Shown here: one piece after another, positions 19,475-28,315 of the stretch
Layout: the number at the start of each line of letters is the position of its first letter
How positions within the stretch are numbered: the first letter of the stretch is position 1
Position numbers and translations under genes: made by a program
Notes under the pieces: model-generated
The model's input: the letters and a program-made list of their open reading frames with translations, nothing else
Told to the model about the DNA's origin: nothing
The model's database searches: none
Origin: Hyphomonas sp. BRH_c22
GTDB taxonomy: Bacteria > Pseudomonadota > Alphaproteobacteria > Caulobacterales > Hyphomonadaceae
Reading direction: 5' to 3'
Length of the DNA stretch: 64,000 bases
Assembly (NCBI RefSeq): GCF_000961795.1
Contig: NZ_LADU01000019.1
Span: 1-64,000 of the forward strand

Positions 19475-20274
19475 CCCCCGTCACTATCATCCCTGGCACA
19501 GGTCCCGTCATTCTCGGCCAGCCCCATTCAGGCACCTTCGTTCCGGACGACATTTTCGCCCGCCTGAACAGTCTCGGCCAGGAATTGCGCGATACGGACT
19601 GGCACGTGCCCCAGCTCTATGACGGCCTGCTGCCCAGCGCATCAATCGTCCGCGCCAATTTCAGCCGCTATGTCATCGACGCGAACCGCGACCCTGAGGG
19701 CACCAGCCTTTATCCCGGCCTGAATGTCACCGAACTCGTCCCAACCAGCACCTTCGACGGCGAGCTGATCTGGCATGCGAACCCGGCAAAGTCTGACATC
19801 GCGCAGCGCATCGGGTCTTTCCACCGCGTCTATCACGCGGCCCTGGAGGCTGAGATTGCGCGGGTAAAGGCGAAGCATGGCTTTGCGGTCCTCTATGACT
19901 GCCACTCCATCCGGTCTGAAATCCCGTACCTGTTCGACAACCAGCTGCCTGACCTGAATATCGGTGACAATAGCGGACGGTCCTGCGCGCCAGCCATCAC
20001 CTCCGCAGTCGCCGCCATATGCGCGCAATCACCCGTATACAGCCATGTCGTGAATGGCCGCTTCAAGGGCGGATGGACCACCCGCCATTATGGCCGGCCG
20101 GAAACAGGCGTGCATGCGATCCAGATGGAACTGGTCCAGCGCTGCTACCTCGAATCCGAAACGCCGCCCTTTGCCTATTCCGCCAGCCACGCGGCCCCGC
20201 TCCGGGACCTGCTCGGCACGATCCTGAAGGCCGTCGAAGACACGGCAAGCTCAAGCCTAAAGACGGAGACCTGA
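19471..20274 (+). CDS. hutG: N-formylglutamate deformylase
   Basis: The 267-residue zinc amidohydrolase converts N-formyl-L-glutamate to formate and glutamate. Recognisable parts are SGTFVPDDI, the [13 protein letters not shown] segment, [15 protein letters not shown] with the metal-binding Cys/His, and [18 protein letters not shown]. It follows hutH with a 4-bp overlap. It completes the HutF-dependent branch, so this organism releases both ammonia and formate from histidine. Confidence 0.93.
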   Translation: MTPVTIIPGTGPVILGQPHSGTFVPDDIFARLNSLGQELRDTDWHVPQLYDGLLPSASIVRANFSRYVIDANRDPEGTSLYPGLNVTELVPTSTFDGELIWHANPAKSDIAQRIGSFHRVYHAALEAEIARVKAKHGFAVLYDCHSIRSEIPYLFDNQLPDLNIGDNSGRSCAPAITSAVAAICAQSPVYSHVVNGRFKGGWTTRHYGRPETGVHAIQMELVQRCYLESETPPFAYSASHAAPLRDLLGTILKAVEDTASSSLKTET

Positions 20275-20275
20275 C

Positions 20276-21943
20276 ATGGACACACCCTGCAAGAACAGAC
20301 GCGACATCAAAAGCCCGACAGGCACCGAACTCAACTGCCTGTCCTGGACCACCGAGGCGCCCTTCCGGATGCTCCAGAACAATCTTGACCGGGACGTTGC
20401 CGAAAATCCCGACGAACTGGTCGTCTATGGCGGCATCGGCCGCGCCGCGCGGACATGGCCCGACTTCGACAAGATCATCGAAACCCTGAAAACCCTGACA
20501 GAAGAAGAGACCCTTCTGGTCCAGTCCGGCAAGCCTGTCGGCGTCTTCCGCACGCACAGGGATGCTCCGCGCGTCCTGATCGCCAACTCGAACCTGGTGC
20601 CGCACTGGGCGACCTGGGATCATTTCAACGAGCTCGATAAGAAGGGCCTGATGATGTACGGCCAAATGACAGCCGGCTCGTGGATTTATATCGGCACGCA
20701 GGGGATTGTTCAGGGCACGTATGAAACTTTTGTCGAGGCGGGGCGCCAGCATTATGATGGCAACCTCAAGGGAAAGTGGATTCTCACGGGCGGTCTCGGC
20801 GGCATGGGAGGTGCCCAGCCCCTTGCGGCGGCCATGGCAGGCGCTTGCTGCCTCGCCGTCGAGTGCAACCCGGACAGTATCGATTTCAGACTGCGCACCC
20901 GGTATCTCGACGAAAAGACCGACAGCCTCGACGAGGCCCTCGCCCTGATCGAACAGTGGACAGCGGCGGGCGAGGCCAAATCTGTCGGCCTTTGCGGCAA
21001 TGCGGGCGACATCTTCCCGGAACTGGTCAGGCGCGGCGTTCGCCCGGACCTGGTGACAGACCAGACCTCGGCGCACGACCCCATCCACGGCTACCTGCCC
21101 ATCGGCTGGACGATGGCAGAATGGAAAGAGAAGCAGGAAAGCGATCCGAAGGCTGTCGAACGCGCGGCCTGCGCGTCGATGAAAGTACAGGTCCAGGCCA
21201 TGCTGGACTTCTGGAACACAGGCATTCCCACGCTCGACTATGGCAACAATATCCGGCAGGTCGCCTTTGATGCGGGCCTCGAAAACGCCTTCGACTTCCC
21301 GGGCTTTGTTCCGGCCTATATCCGCCCGCTGTTCTGCCGGGGCGTCGGCCCGTTCCGCTGGGTCGCGCTCTCGGGCGATCCGGAAGACATCTACAAGACG
21401 GACCGGAAGGTCAAGGAACTGCTGCCGGATGATGCCCACCTGCACAGGTGGCTCGACATGGCGCGCGACCGGATCGCATTCCAGGGCCTGCCGGCGCGCA
21501 TCTGCTGGGTCGGGCTGGGCGACCGTGACCGCCTCGGGCTCGCCTTCAACGATATGGTCGCCAGCGGCGAATTGAGCGCCCCGATCGTGATTGGCCGCGA
21601 TCACCTCGACAGCGGATCGGTTGCCAGCCCCAACAGGGAAACCGAAGCGATGAAAGACGGCTCAAGCGCGGTCTCCGACTGGCCGCTCCTGAATGCGCTG
21701 CTCAACACGGCGTCTGGCGCAACATGGGTCAGCCTGCATCATGGCGGAGGGGTCGGCATGGGCTATTCCCAGCATGCCGGAATGGTCATCGTCGCCGATG
21801 GCACCGCAGATGCTGCCCGCCGCATCGCGCGCGTTCTCTGGAACGATCCGGCATCTGGGGTCATGCGCCACGCCGACGCGGGATATGACGCCGCGCTCGA
21901 TTGCGCCCGTGAGAAAGGCCTGAATCTGCCGGCGATCCTGTAA
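20276..21943 (+). CDS. hutU: Urocanate hydratase
   Basis: The 555-residue NAD+-dependent urocanase converts urocanate to imidazolone propionate. Conserved landmarks include [20 protein letters not shown], the NAD-binding [22 protein letters not shown], and [15 protein letters not shown] near the C-terminus. It lies 1 bp after hutG and is the last gene of the operon. A hairpin follows the stop. Confidence 0.97.
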   Translation: MDTPCKNRRDIKSPTGTELNCLSWTTEAPFRMLQNNLDRDVAENPDELVVYGGIGRAARTWPDFDKIIETLKTLTEEETLLVQSGKPVGVFRTHRDAPRVLIANSNLVPHWATWDHFNELDKKGLMMYGQMTAGSWIYIGTQGIVQGTYETFVEAGRQHYDGNLKGKWILTGGLGGMGGAQPLAAAMAGACCLAVECNPDSIDFRLRTRYLDEKTDSLDEALALIEQWTAAGEAKSVGLCGNAGDIFPELVRRGVRPDLVTDQTSAHDPIHGYLPIGWTMAEWKEKQESDPKAVERAACASMKVQVQAMLDFWNTGIPTLDYGNNIRQVAFDAGLENAFDFPGFVPAYIRPLFCRGVGPFRWVALSGDPEDIYKTDRKVKELLPDDAHLHRWLDMARDRIAFQGLPARICWVGLGDRDRLGLAFNDMVASGELSAPIVIGRDHLDSGSVASPNRETEAMKDGSSAVSDWPLLNALLNTASGATWVSLHHGGGVGMGYSQHAGMVIVADGTADAARRIARVLWNDPASGVMRHADAGYDAALDCAREKGLNLPAIL

Positions 21944-21944
21944 C

Positions 21945-21971
21945 AGCCCCGAAGCAGGATCTGCGGGGGCT
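21945..21971 (+). terminator. Hairpin after hutU
   Basis: AGCCCC and GGGGCT form an outer stem around an inner GCAG/CTGC stem with a GAT loop, starting 2 bp after the hutU stop. There is no T-run after it, so it may act as an RNA end-protecting stem or a weak terminator. Confidence 0.4.
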
Positions 21972-22023
21972 GATCTTCGGGAATGCGATCCATCCACATA
22001 TTTTAGTCGACACAATAGAATTT

Positions 22024-22038
22024 GTTCTTGTTTTGTTC
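22024..22038 (+). promoter_or_regulatory. LexA (SOS) box
   Basis: GTTC-N7-GTTC matches the alphaproteobacterial LexA consensus exactly (GTTCTTGTTTTGTTC). It ends 24 bp before the ATG of the radical SAM gene, where it would block transcription. No second copy was noticed elsewhere in the window. Confidence 0.8.
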
Positions 22039-22062
22039 TTTGTGGTGTGGGCAAATGACCCC

Positions 22063-23196
22063 ATGAGAACCGGACAGAAACTGAACTCCAAAGGGCGCGT
22101 CACACTGCTGGAAACCCGGCAAGCGGCCGAGCGCCTTGATCAGCGCGGACGCGGCGCCGTGTCCAACCAGACCGGCCGGTATGAGCCCGAAACACGGCAC
22201 GCCTTTGACGATGGCTGGGACACGGTGGAGGAAGCGGCCGCCCGCCTGGAGACGACGCTTACGCAGGAATCGGCCAAGACGATCATCACGTTCAACAAGT
22301 CGCCCGACATATCCTTTGACCGGACAATCAATCCCTATCGGGGGTGCGAGCATGGCTGCAGCTATTGCTTTGCTCGGCCGAGCCATGCCTATGACGGCCT
22401 GTCGGCAGGCCTCGATTTCGAGAGCCGGCTTTTCTTCAAGCCGAACGCGCCAGAGCTGCTGAAGCGGGAATTGTCGCGGCCCGGCTATCGCCCGCGCCCG
22501 ATTGCGCTCGGCATGAATACCGATGCCTTCCAGCCAGTGGAGCGGGATACGGGCCTGACGCGGGAAGTGTTGAAGATCCTGCTGGCCTACCGGCACCCGG
22601 TCAGCCTCCTGACCAAGTCATCCCTGATCGAGCGCGATATTGACATCATTGGCCCGATGGCCAGCATGGGCCTCGCCCGGGTTGGCGTGTCGGTCACCAC
22701 GCTCGACCGCACCCTCGCCCGCAAGATGGAGCCGCGCGCAGCCACGCCCGCGCGCCGCCTCCAGACCATCCGTGTCCTGTCCGACGCGGGCATACCGGTC
22801 ACGGTGATGACCGCACCCATCATTCCCGGGCTGACCGACCATGAAATCGAATCCCTGCTTGAAGCCGCAGCCGCACATGGCGCCAGCGGCGCCGGCTATG
22901 TGCTTCTGCGTCTGCCCTACGAGATCAAGGACCTCTTCCATGAATGGCTGGTCGCCCACGTGCCGGACCGGGCCGCGAAAGTGATCAACACGATCCGCGA
23001 AATGCGCAACGGGCGGGATTATGACGCCCGCTGGTTCGAACGCGGAACCGGACGCGGCCCGGTCGCCCAGATGATCGGCCAGCGATTTGCACGCGAGACA
23101 AAGCGACTCGGCCTGGACACTCCGCGCCCCGACCTGCGCACCGACCTGTTCCGCCCGCTCGACACGCCGGGAGGCCAGTTATCGCTGGGATTCTAA
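22063..23196 (+). CDS. PA0069-family radical SAM protein (SplB-like)
   Basis: This 377-residue protein has the radical SAM 4Fe-4S motif Cys95-x3-Cys99-x2-Cys102 (RGCEHGCSYCF). Its overall layout is that of the PA0069 family, related to spore photoproduct lyase. Family members are usually called DNA repair photolyase-like, but the reaction is unproven. Start 22063 (MRTGQK) is used because the alternative ATG-less start at 22033 falls inside the LexA box. The upstream perfect SOS box argues for a role in DNA damage. Confidence 0.86.
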   Translation: MRTGQKLNSKGRVTLLETRQAAERLDQRGRGAVSNQTGRYEPETRHAFDDGWDTVEEAAARLETTLTQESAKTIITFNKSPDISFDRTINPYRGCEHGCSYCFARPSHAYDGLSAGLDFESRLFFKPNAPELLKRELSRPGYRPRPIALGMNTDAFQPVERDTGLTREVLKILLAYRHPVSLLTKSSLIERDIDIIGPMASMGLARVGVSVTTLDRTLARKMEPRAATPARRLQTIRVLSDAGIPVTVMTAPIIPGLTDHEIESLLEAAAAHGASGAGYVLLRLPYEIKDLFHEWLVAHVPDRAAKVINTIREMRNGRDYDARWFERGTGRGPVAQMIGQRFARETKRLGLDTPRPDLRTDLFRPLDTPGGQLSLGF

Positions 23197-23280
23197 CAGC
23201 CCGCCCCCAGCAAATTCATAAAGACGTCCACAGATCTATCCACAGGCCACGCATCCGCGACCGGGCTAGTCCTGGTGCCG

Positions 23281-23312
23281 ACGGTCCCGCAATGAGCTCA
23301 TCGCGGGACCGT
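23281..23312. terminator. Bidirectional hairpin between convergent genes
   Basis: A perfect 10-bp inverted repeat (ACGGTCCCGC/GCGGGACCGT) with a 12-nt loop lies between the ends of the radical SAM and cytochrome b561 genes. The T-run is poor on both sides. Position and stem strength suggest it terminates both transcripts. Confidence 0.55.
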
Positions 23313-23332
23313 GTTCGTATGCCTCGCCGCCG

Positions 23333-23986
23333 CTACTCAGGCCGTTTCATGCCCGTCACCATGGCCCGGACGAGATTTTCCCGGTGTGAGAGGCTCGAAA
23401 ACACAACACCGCCGACATGCAGGGCCACCAGCGCAAGTGTGAGGTAGACGAAGGCACTGTGAAGCCCCTCCCACATCTCTTCCCCGCCCTCGTGCTCACC
23501 GGTCTCACCCTCGGCATCATCGTCATCATCGCCGCGCGCGCCCGTATAGGCCGGTTCAGCCTGTTGCGGGCTGGCTGTGATAATGCCCGCCAGCGGGCCC
23601 TTGTTGTCCTCGACGGCATACAGCGCCATACCCGTGCCGGCCGTGCCGGCCAGGCTGATGAGCAGCGCCAGGATCATCGCGCCTCCCGCCGGATTGTGCC
23701 CGACATGCCGCTTCGCCCGGCCTGTCATCAGCCCACCAAGATAGGCGCCGATGGCGGCCGGCGAGCGGACAAAACTGGAGAACCGCGCATGCTTCGGCCC
23801 GATGAAGCCCCACACGATCCGGATCGCAACCGTCGACGCGACCACATAGCCCGCCCACAAATGCTGCTGGAAAAACTCGTCGCCCGTGAAATAGGCGGTG
23901 AAGAATCCGGCCACCAGCACCCAATGGCCGATCCGCACAATCGGGTCCCATACGCGTATCGTCTTGTTGGTTTCGGTGTCGGTCAT
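23333..23986 (-). CDS. Cytochrome b561-like di-haem membrane protein
   Basis: The 217-residue protein has four hydrophobic segments and the N-terminal WDPIVRIGHW motif of the cytochrome b561 / Ni-Fe-hydrogenase b-type superfamily. His residues in helix 1 (IGHW), helix 2 (QHLWAG) and the last helix (VALHVGG) are likely haem ligands. An acidic stretch (about residues 145-172, Asp/Glu-rich) separates helices 3 and 4. It shuttles electrons between a partner and quinones. It is divergent from a membrane LuxR regulator, which may control it. Confidence 0.85.
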   Translation of the reverse strand: MTDTETNKTIRVWDPIVRIGHWVLVAGFFTAYFTGDEFFQQHLWAGYVVASTVAIRIVWGFIGPKHARFSSFVRSPAAIGAYLGGLMTGRAKRHVGHNPAGGAMILALLISLAGTAGTGMALYAVEDNKGPLAGIITASPQQAEPAYTGARGDDDDDAEGETGEHEGGEEMWEGLHSAFVYLTLALVALHVGGVVFSSLSHRENLVRAMVTGMKRPE

Positions 23987-24051
23987 GCCACATTCCCTGT
24001 TCCAGACTTGGCGGTAAGGTCAGGCGCGTGGCCTTGCAGCGCAATTCGTCA

Positions 24052-24070
24052 TGTGACGGGATCAGTCACA
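24052..24070. promoter_or_regulatory. Candidate palindromic operator
   Basis: TGTGAC-N7-GTCACA lies 24-42 bp upstream of the LuxR-type gene, in the gap shared with the divergent cytochrome b561 gene. The half-sites resemble CRP/FNR sites, but the spacing is one base off the usual centre. It is proposed as a regulator site by symmetry only. Confidence 0.35.
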
Positions 24071-24093
24071 ACAGGGAAGGCAGGAGGCTTCAT

Positions 24094-24645
24094 ATGTCGG
24101 ATGACACAAGCGATCGGTGGCGCCTCATCGGCCCTGCGGCCCTGTTTGCCCTCATTGCCCTGCTGATCGCGGCAGACCTTGTGATGGACCGCGGCGAAGG
24201 CGCCGGCTTCCTCCACATCGCCGTGGAAAGCTTCGCCCTGCTCGTGGCCGCCACCGGCGCAGCCCTCTTGCTGCGGCAGTTCAGCCGGGTCCGGTCAGAC
24301 CTGACCGTGGCGCGCAGTGAGGCCAATCAGTGGCGCGAGGCGAACCGGGAACTTGTGCTCGGGCTTGGTGCAGCAATCCAGAACCAGTTCACGCTCTGGG
24401 AACTGACGGCGGCCGAGGCTGAAATCGGCCTCTTCCTGCTCAAGGGGCTCAGCCACAAGGAAATCGCAGACCTGCGCCAGACCAGTGAGCGGACGGTGAG
24501 GGAGCAATCGCGTGCCCTGTACCGCAAGGCGGGCCTGTCCGGCCGCTCCGCTCTTTCCGCCTTCTTCCTCGAAGACCTGCTACCCGGCCTAGCGCCATCA
24601 CCGGATGCCGGAAGCAGCGGCCATCATGTGTCCCAGGTCTCGTAG
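24094..24645 (+). CDS. Membrane-anchored LuxR-type transcriptional regulator
   Basis: The 183-residue protein has two hydrophobic segments near the N-terminus (about 14-28 and 42-60). A short coiled linker follows, then a LuxR/GerE helix-turn-helix (LTAAEAEIGLFLLKGLSHKEIADL, about residues 110-165). There is no receiver domain. The start at 24094 has a strong AGGAGG. It is divergent from the cytochrome b561 gene and overlaps the convergent DUF1801 gene by 22 bp. It is probably a membrane-bound sensor-regulator with an unknown signal. Confidence 0.8.
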   Translation: MSDDTSDRWRLIGPAALFALIALLIAADLVMDRGEGAGFLHIAVESFALLVAATGAALLLRQFSRVRSDLTVARSEANQWREANRELVLGLGAAIQNQFTLWELTAAEAEIGLFLLKGLSHKEIADLRQTSERTVREQSRALYRKAGLSGRSALSAFFLEDLLPGLAPSPDAGSSGHHVSQVS

Positions 24646-25058
24646 TTTTCCCGCATATAGGCGAGCCCATCGGTGACGATATGGGCCAGCACGTCCATGT
24701 CCACGTCCGACAACCTGTTGATGTACAGGCAGGATGACCCGATCCTGTGCTTGCCGAGTTTCGCGAGCAGCTCGGACATGTCGCGGTATCCGGGCATGAT
24801 GTAGACGACCATCGACGCCTTGCGCGGCGAAAATCCGGTCATCAGGAAGTCGCCTTCCCGTCCGCTGGCATATTTGTAGTGATAACGCCCGAACCCGATG
24901 ATCGACGGGCCCCACATCCGGGGCGGCAGGCCGGTGACCGCCTCGAACCAGGCCAGCAGCGTTTCGGCATCGGCCTTGCGCCCGGCATGGCCGAGACCGG
25001 CAATAAAGTCCCTGGGCGAAACGGCGGTCGGCTGGGTCTTGTTCTCTGCCTTCGCCAT
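24624..25058 (-). CDS. DUF1801 domain protein (copy 1)
   Basis: A 144-residue DUF1801 (YdhG-like fold) protein with signatures PPRMWGPSIIGFGRYHYKY, FSPRKASMVVYIMPG and GKHRIGSSCLYINRL. Function is unknown; the fold is related to frataxin-like and phosphoribosyl-AMP-cyclohydrolase-like proteins. The neighbouring gene encodes a paralogue of the same length, 12 bp upstream. It overlaps the LuxR gene's 3' end by 22 bp. Confidence 0.85.
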   Translation of the reverse strand: MAKAENKTQPTAVSPRDFIAGLGHAGRKADAETLLAWFEAVTGLPPRMWGPSIIGFGRYHYKYASGREGDFLMTGFSPRKASMVVYIMPGYRDMSELLAKLGKHRIGSSCLYINRLSDVDMDVLAHIVTDGLAYMRENYETWDT

Positions 25059-25070
25059 GCCGGCTTCCGC

Positions 25071-25505
25071 TTAGGTCTCGCTGGTCTTGAAGTTCTTTTC
25101 TGTGGACGCCAGTCCGAGCCGGACCAGTTCCTCCAGCGCCTCAAGGTTCACATCCTTCAGTGCCTTGATGAAGACGCAGGACTTGCCCTTCTCGTGCTTG
25201 CCGAGGATTTCCAGCGGCGCGGTGAAGTCCTCGAAGTCCGGCGAAAGGTAAACCACGACATGCTTCTTGGCCGGCTCGAAGCCCGCCATCATGAACTCGC
25301 TCTTGCGCCCGCCTGGCATCTCATAGGCATAACGGCCATAGCCGACCTTGCTGGTTCCCCAAATCGTGGCCGGAAGGTCCGTTGCGCGGCCAAACATGGC
25401 CAGCAACTCTTCGGCTTCGGCCTTGCGCTGAGGGTCGCTCAGGCTGGCAACATAGCGTTCAACACGGGTTTTCGGGGCTTTCAGGGCAGTATCTACTACG
25501 GTCAT
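25071..25505 (-). CDS. DUF1801 domain protein (copy 2)
   Basis: This second 144-residue DUF1801 protein matches the first throughout: PATIWGTSKVGYGRYAYEM, FEPAKKHVVVYLSPD and GKHEKGKSCVFIKAL align with the equivalents in copy 1. The start at 25505 (MTVVDTALKAPK) was chosen over a 20-residue extension from 25565. The pair arose by tandem duplication and then diverged. Confidence 0.85.
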   Translation of the reverse strand: MTVVDTALKAPKTRVERYVASLSDPQRKAEAEELLAMFGRATDLPATIWGTSKVGYGRYAYEMPGGRKSEFMMAGFEPAKKHVVVYLSPDFEDFTAPLEILGKHEKGKSCVFIKALKDVNLEALEELVRLGLASTEKNFKTSET

Positions 25506-25587
25506 AAGGGGTGCGACTGAGTCCTTTATTGTGGGCGGAAAGCCCACCCTACACCCTTGGGACAAAAAGGTCCAAAGTATCCTGCAC

Positions 25588-26589
25588 TTAGCCTATTTCG
25601 ACCTGCGCGCCGAGGTCCAGCAGCAGGATCAGGACCACGGCCACGGCCAGGAAGAAGGCCGACAGGCCGGCATTCAGCCAAACCGCGCGTGTCGCATTCT
25701 TCTGCTCGATCCACTTGCGCGGCCGGATTTTGCACAGCCGGAACACGATCAGCGCCGACAGGATCAGGCTTGCCACGTTCAGTGCCAGCAGCAGCGCTGC
25801 GCGCAGGGCCAGCCCGTATTCCCCGCCGCCGGCAAACAGGCCCAGCGCCGCACCCGGCGGCAGAAGGGCGGCGGCAACCATCACGCCGACCAGCGCCTCG
25901 CCCTTTCCCTGTGTCAGGGACAGTGCCGCTGCGCTGCCCGCCGCCATGGCCAGCGCCAGTCCGTCGATACGCACCTCCGCCCGTGACATCAATTCATGAC
26001 TCTCCAGGTTCAGCGGCAACAGGAAAGAGATCGCAAAGGCGGTCGCCAGCGCCGTTCCAATCCCGATGACCAGCGTCGCGCCGCCGCGCTTCAGAAGGTC
26101 GAAATCGCCCAGCGCCGCACCCATCGAAAAGCCGAGAATCGGACCCAGCAGCGGCGCGATCACCATCGCACCGATCACCGCCGCAATGCCGTTGGAGTTG
26201 AGGCCGATCGCCGCCACAATGGTCGACAGCACAACCATGATCAGGAAGTTGTGGCCAAACCGCGCGCCGTCGGAAACATCCGAGAACAATTCCTCGCGGG
26301 TCGCCTGGTCGGCGCGGACCGCCTTGTCTCCCTCGATTTCTTCCAGCTTCGGCGCAGTCGCTTCGATTGGCAGCACCGTGATGCGCCAGTCTTTGCGCCC
26401 CTCCAGCGCGGTCTGCAGATTGTCCATCAGAACCTGGTTGGTGCCTTCGCGCATGAACACCGAGATCAGGCAGCGGTCTTTCTGCTCTGTCTCCATCACG
26501 GCATAGTCAATCGGGTCCGCTGCCTTGATGGCACGGATGACCGTGTCACAGGCTGCATCCCTGGCGAGATGGATGTCGAGGCGCCGCAC
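25588..26589 (-). CDS. DUF389 / TIGR00341 family membrane protein
   Basis: The 333-residue protein has an N-terminal soluble ferredoxin-like part (about 100 residues). Five to six membrane segments follow, beginning with HNFLIMVVLSTIVAAIGL and containing the family motif VIGAMVIAPLLGPILGFSMG. The start is GTG at 26589. Function is unknown. Its stop lies 82 bp upstream of the DUF1801 gene, and 3 bp separate it from the upstream dehydrogenase, so the two are likely co-transcribed. Confidence 0.85.
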   Translation of the reverse strand: MRRLDIHLARDAACDTVIRAIKAADPIDYAVMETEQKDRCLISVFMREGTNQVLMDNLQTALEGRKDWRITVLPIEATAPKLEEIEGDKAVRADQATREELFSDVSDGARFGHNFLIMVVLSTIVAAIGLNSNGIAAVIGAMVIAPLLGPILGFSMGAALGDFDLLKRGGATLVIGIGTALATAFAISFLLPLNLESHELMSRAEVRIDGLALAMAAGSAAALSLTQGKGEALVGVMVAAALLPPGAALGLFAGGGEYGLALRAALLLALNVASLILSALIVFRLCKIRPRKWIEQKNATRAVWLNAGLSAFFLAVAVVLILLLDLGAQVEIG

Positions 26590-26592
26590 TGT

Positions 26593-27456
26593 CTATGCGT
26601 CCCGCTTCAGGCGGGCAATCAGGCTGCTCGTATCCCAGCGGGCGCCGCCCATCGCCTGAACGTCGGCATAATACTGGTCCACCGTCGCCGTCATCGGCAG
26701 GCTCGCGCCATTCTCGCGTGCTGCCTCCAGCGTGATGCGCAGGTCCTTGCGCATCCAGTCGACCGCAAAGCCATGCGTGAAGTGACCGGCAACCATCGTC
26801 TCCCAGCGGTTCTCCATCTGCCAGCTCTGGGCCGCACCGCCACTGATCGCCGCGATCACTTTCGCCGCGTCCAGTCCGGCTTTCTCGGCAAAGTGCAGCC
26901 CCTCGGCGAGGCCCTGCACGATTCCCGCAATGCAGATCTGGTTGACGGACTTGGCGAGTTGCCCTGCGCCGCTGTCACCGATCAGCGTCATCGACTTGCC
27001 GAACGCAGCCATCACCGGCTCGGCCGCCGCGAAGGCACGCTCGTCTCCGCCGCACATGATGGTCAGCTTGCCATTCACCGCGCCTGCTTCGCCGCCGGAG
27101 ATCGGCGCGTCAATGAAATGCGCCCCCTTGGCCTTGCACCGCTCATACAGTTCACGCGCCAGCCCGGCCGACGCCGTCGTATGATCGACCACGATCATGC
27201 CGGCGCCGAGGCTCGGCTCCAGCGCGTCAAATACAGTGCGCACATCCGGGTCATCGCCGAGGCACAGGAACACGAATTCCGCGCCGAAGGCGGCGGTTGC
27301 CGGATCTTTCGCGACCTCGCCCTTGTGTGCCTTTTTCCAAGCCGCGCTCTTGGCACCGGTTCGGTTCCAGACGCTGACCTGATGCCCGGCCCGGGCCAGG
27401 TGCCCCGCCATGTGAAACCCCATCACGCCAAGTCCAAGGAATGCCGTCCGCGCCAT
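26593..27456 (-). CDS. Beta-hydroxyacid dehydrogenase (3-hydroxyisobutyrate dehydrogenase family)
   Basis: The 287-residue NAD(P)-binding protein starts with GLGVMGFHMAGHLARAGH, the Rossmann motif of the beta-hydroxyacid dehydrogenase family. It has the substrate-binding DAPISGGEAGA and the catalytic Lys in GQLAKSVNQI. Possible substrates are 3-hydroxyisobutyrate, tartronate semialdehyde or succinic semialdehyde, and the sequence does not decide. It is followed by the DUF389 gene at 3 bp. Confidence 0.88.
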   Translation of the reverse strand: MARTAFLGLGVMGFHMAGHLARAGHQVSVWNRTGAKSAAWKKAHKGEVAKDPATAAFGAEFVFLCLGDDPDVRTVFDALEPSLGAGMIVVDHTTASAGLARELYERCKAKGAHFIDAPISGGEAGAVNGKLTIMCGGDERAFAAAEPVMAAFGKSMTLIGDSGAGQLAKSVNQICIAGIVQGLAEGLHFAEKAGLDAAKVIAAISGGAAQSWQMENRWETMVAGHFTHGFAVDWMRKDLRITLEAARENGASLPMTATVDQYYADVQAMGGARWDTSSLIARLKRDA

Positions 27457-27587
27457 GTCTCTGTCTCCTGTTATGCTAGGCGGATTAGATCAAATTTCAT
27501 CTAAATCCTACCCTTGCCTTAGACCTGACCTTCACCATGGCCTGCTATGACTGGCACATCGGATCAGAAGGACCGGATTTCGAGCGC

Positions 27588-28271
27588 ATGGCGATTGCCA
27601 CTCACTCTCGGCGGTATGCGGGCAGAATGCCCGCCGCGCCTGCCCGCAAAACGGGCACCTGGAAGATGGCCTATGCCGACTTCCTCACCGCGCTCATGGC
27701 ATTCTTTCTCCTGATGTGGATCATCAGCGGCGTCTCTCCCGAGGGCCGTGACGAAATCGCCAAACACTTCAACAGCAACACCTCTCCCACCGCCCAGTCA
27801 GCGGCGGCTGAAACCAGTTCGGCTGCAGGCCGCCTGTTCACGGCGCTCAGCCAGCAATCGGGCCTTGTCGCGGCGGGCGACAGTGTTGTCCTCGCCCGCG
27901 AAGCAGACGGCGTCCGCATCGACCTTGTCGATTCGGCGCGCAATCCGCTGTTTGATTCGGGCAGCGGTGCCTTCTCGCCAGCCGGCCTCGCCCTTGCCGA
28001 GACAACCGGTCATGTCCTGATGCAGTTTTCCGAACCTGTGTCCATCGAAGGTCATACCGATGCCTTCAGCGGTGCCAGCTCGACCTATTCCAACTGGGAA
28101 CTCTCGTCAGACCGGGCCAATGAGGCCCGCCGCGCCCTGATCGCCGCCGGTCTGGCACCGGCCCGCATCCGCGCTGTCACAGGTCTGGCAGACACGCGGC
28201 CCTTGCAGGCGGGCCAACCGCACTTGTCAGCAAACCGCCGCGTCAGCATACTGGTTCACATTCACGACTGA
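27588..28271 (+). CDS. motB: Flagellar motor protein MotB
   Basis: The protein has the MotB signature: one membrane helix WKMAYADFLTALMAFFLLMWI with the proton-accepting Asp (residue 30 from this start), a short linker, and an OmpA-like peptidoglycan-binding domain (VSIEGHTDAF, NWELSSDRANEARR). It anchors the stator to the cell wall. At 227 residues it is shorter than enteric MotB. Starts at 27537 and 27627 are also possible and none has a strong ribosome-binding site. No motA lies next to it. Confidence 0.85.
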   Translation: MAIATHSRRYAGRMPAAPARKTGTWKMAYADFLTALMAFFLLMWIISGVSPEGRDEIAKHFNSNTSPTAQSAAAETSSAAGRLFTALSQQSGLVAAGDSVVLAREADGVRIDLVDSARNPLFDSGSGAFSPAGLALAETTGHVLMQFSEPVSIEGHTDAFSGASSTYSNWELSSDRANEARRALIAAGLAPARIRAVTGLADTRPLQAGQPHLSANRRVSILVHIHD

Positions 28272-28315
28272 TAACCTGTATGGGGGACAGTGCGCGCTGA
28301 AGAACCGGAGCCTTG

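Noticed and set aside
24052..24070. Canonical CRP/FNR site
   Set aside because: The half-sites TGTGA/TCACA are nine bases apart rather than six, so it is only reported as a generic palindrome.
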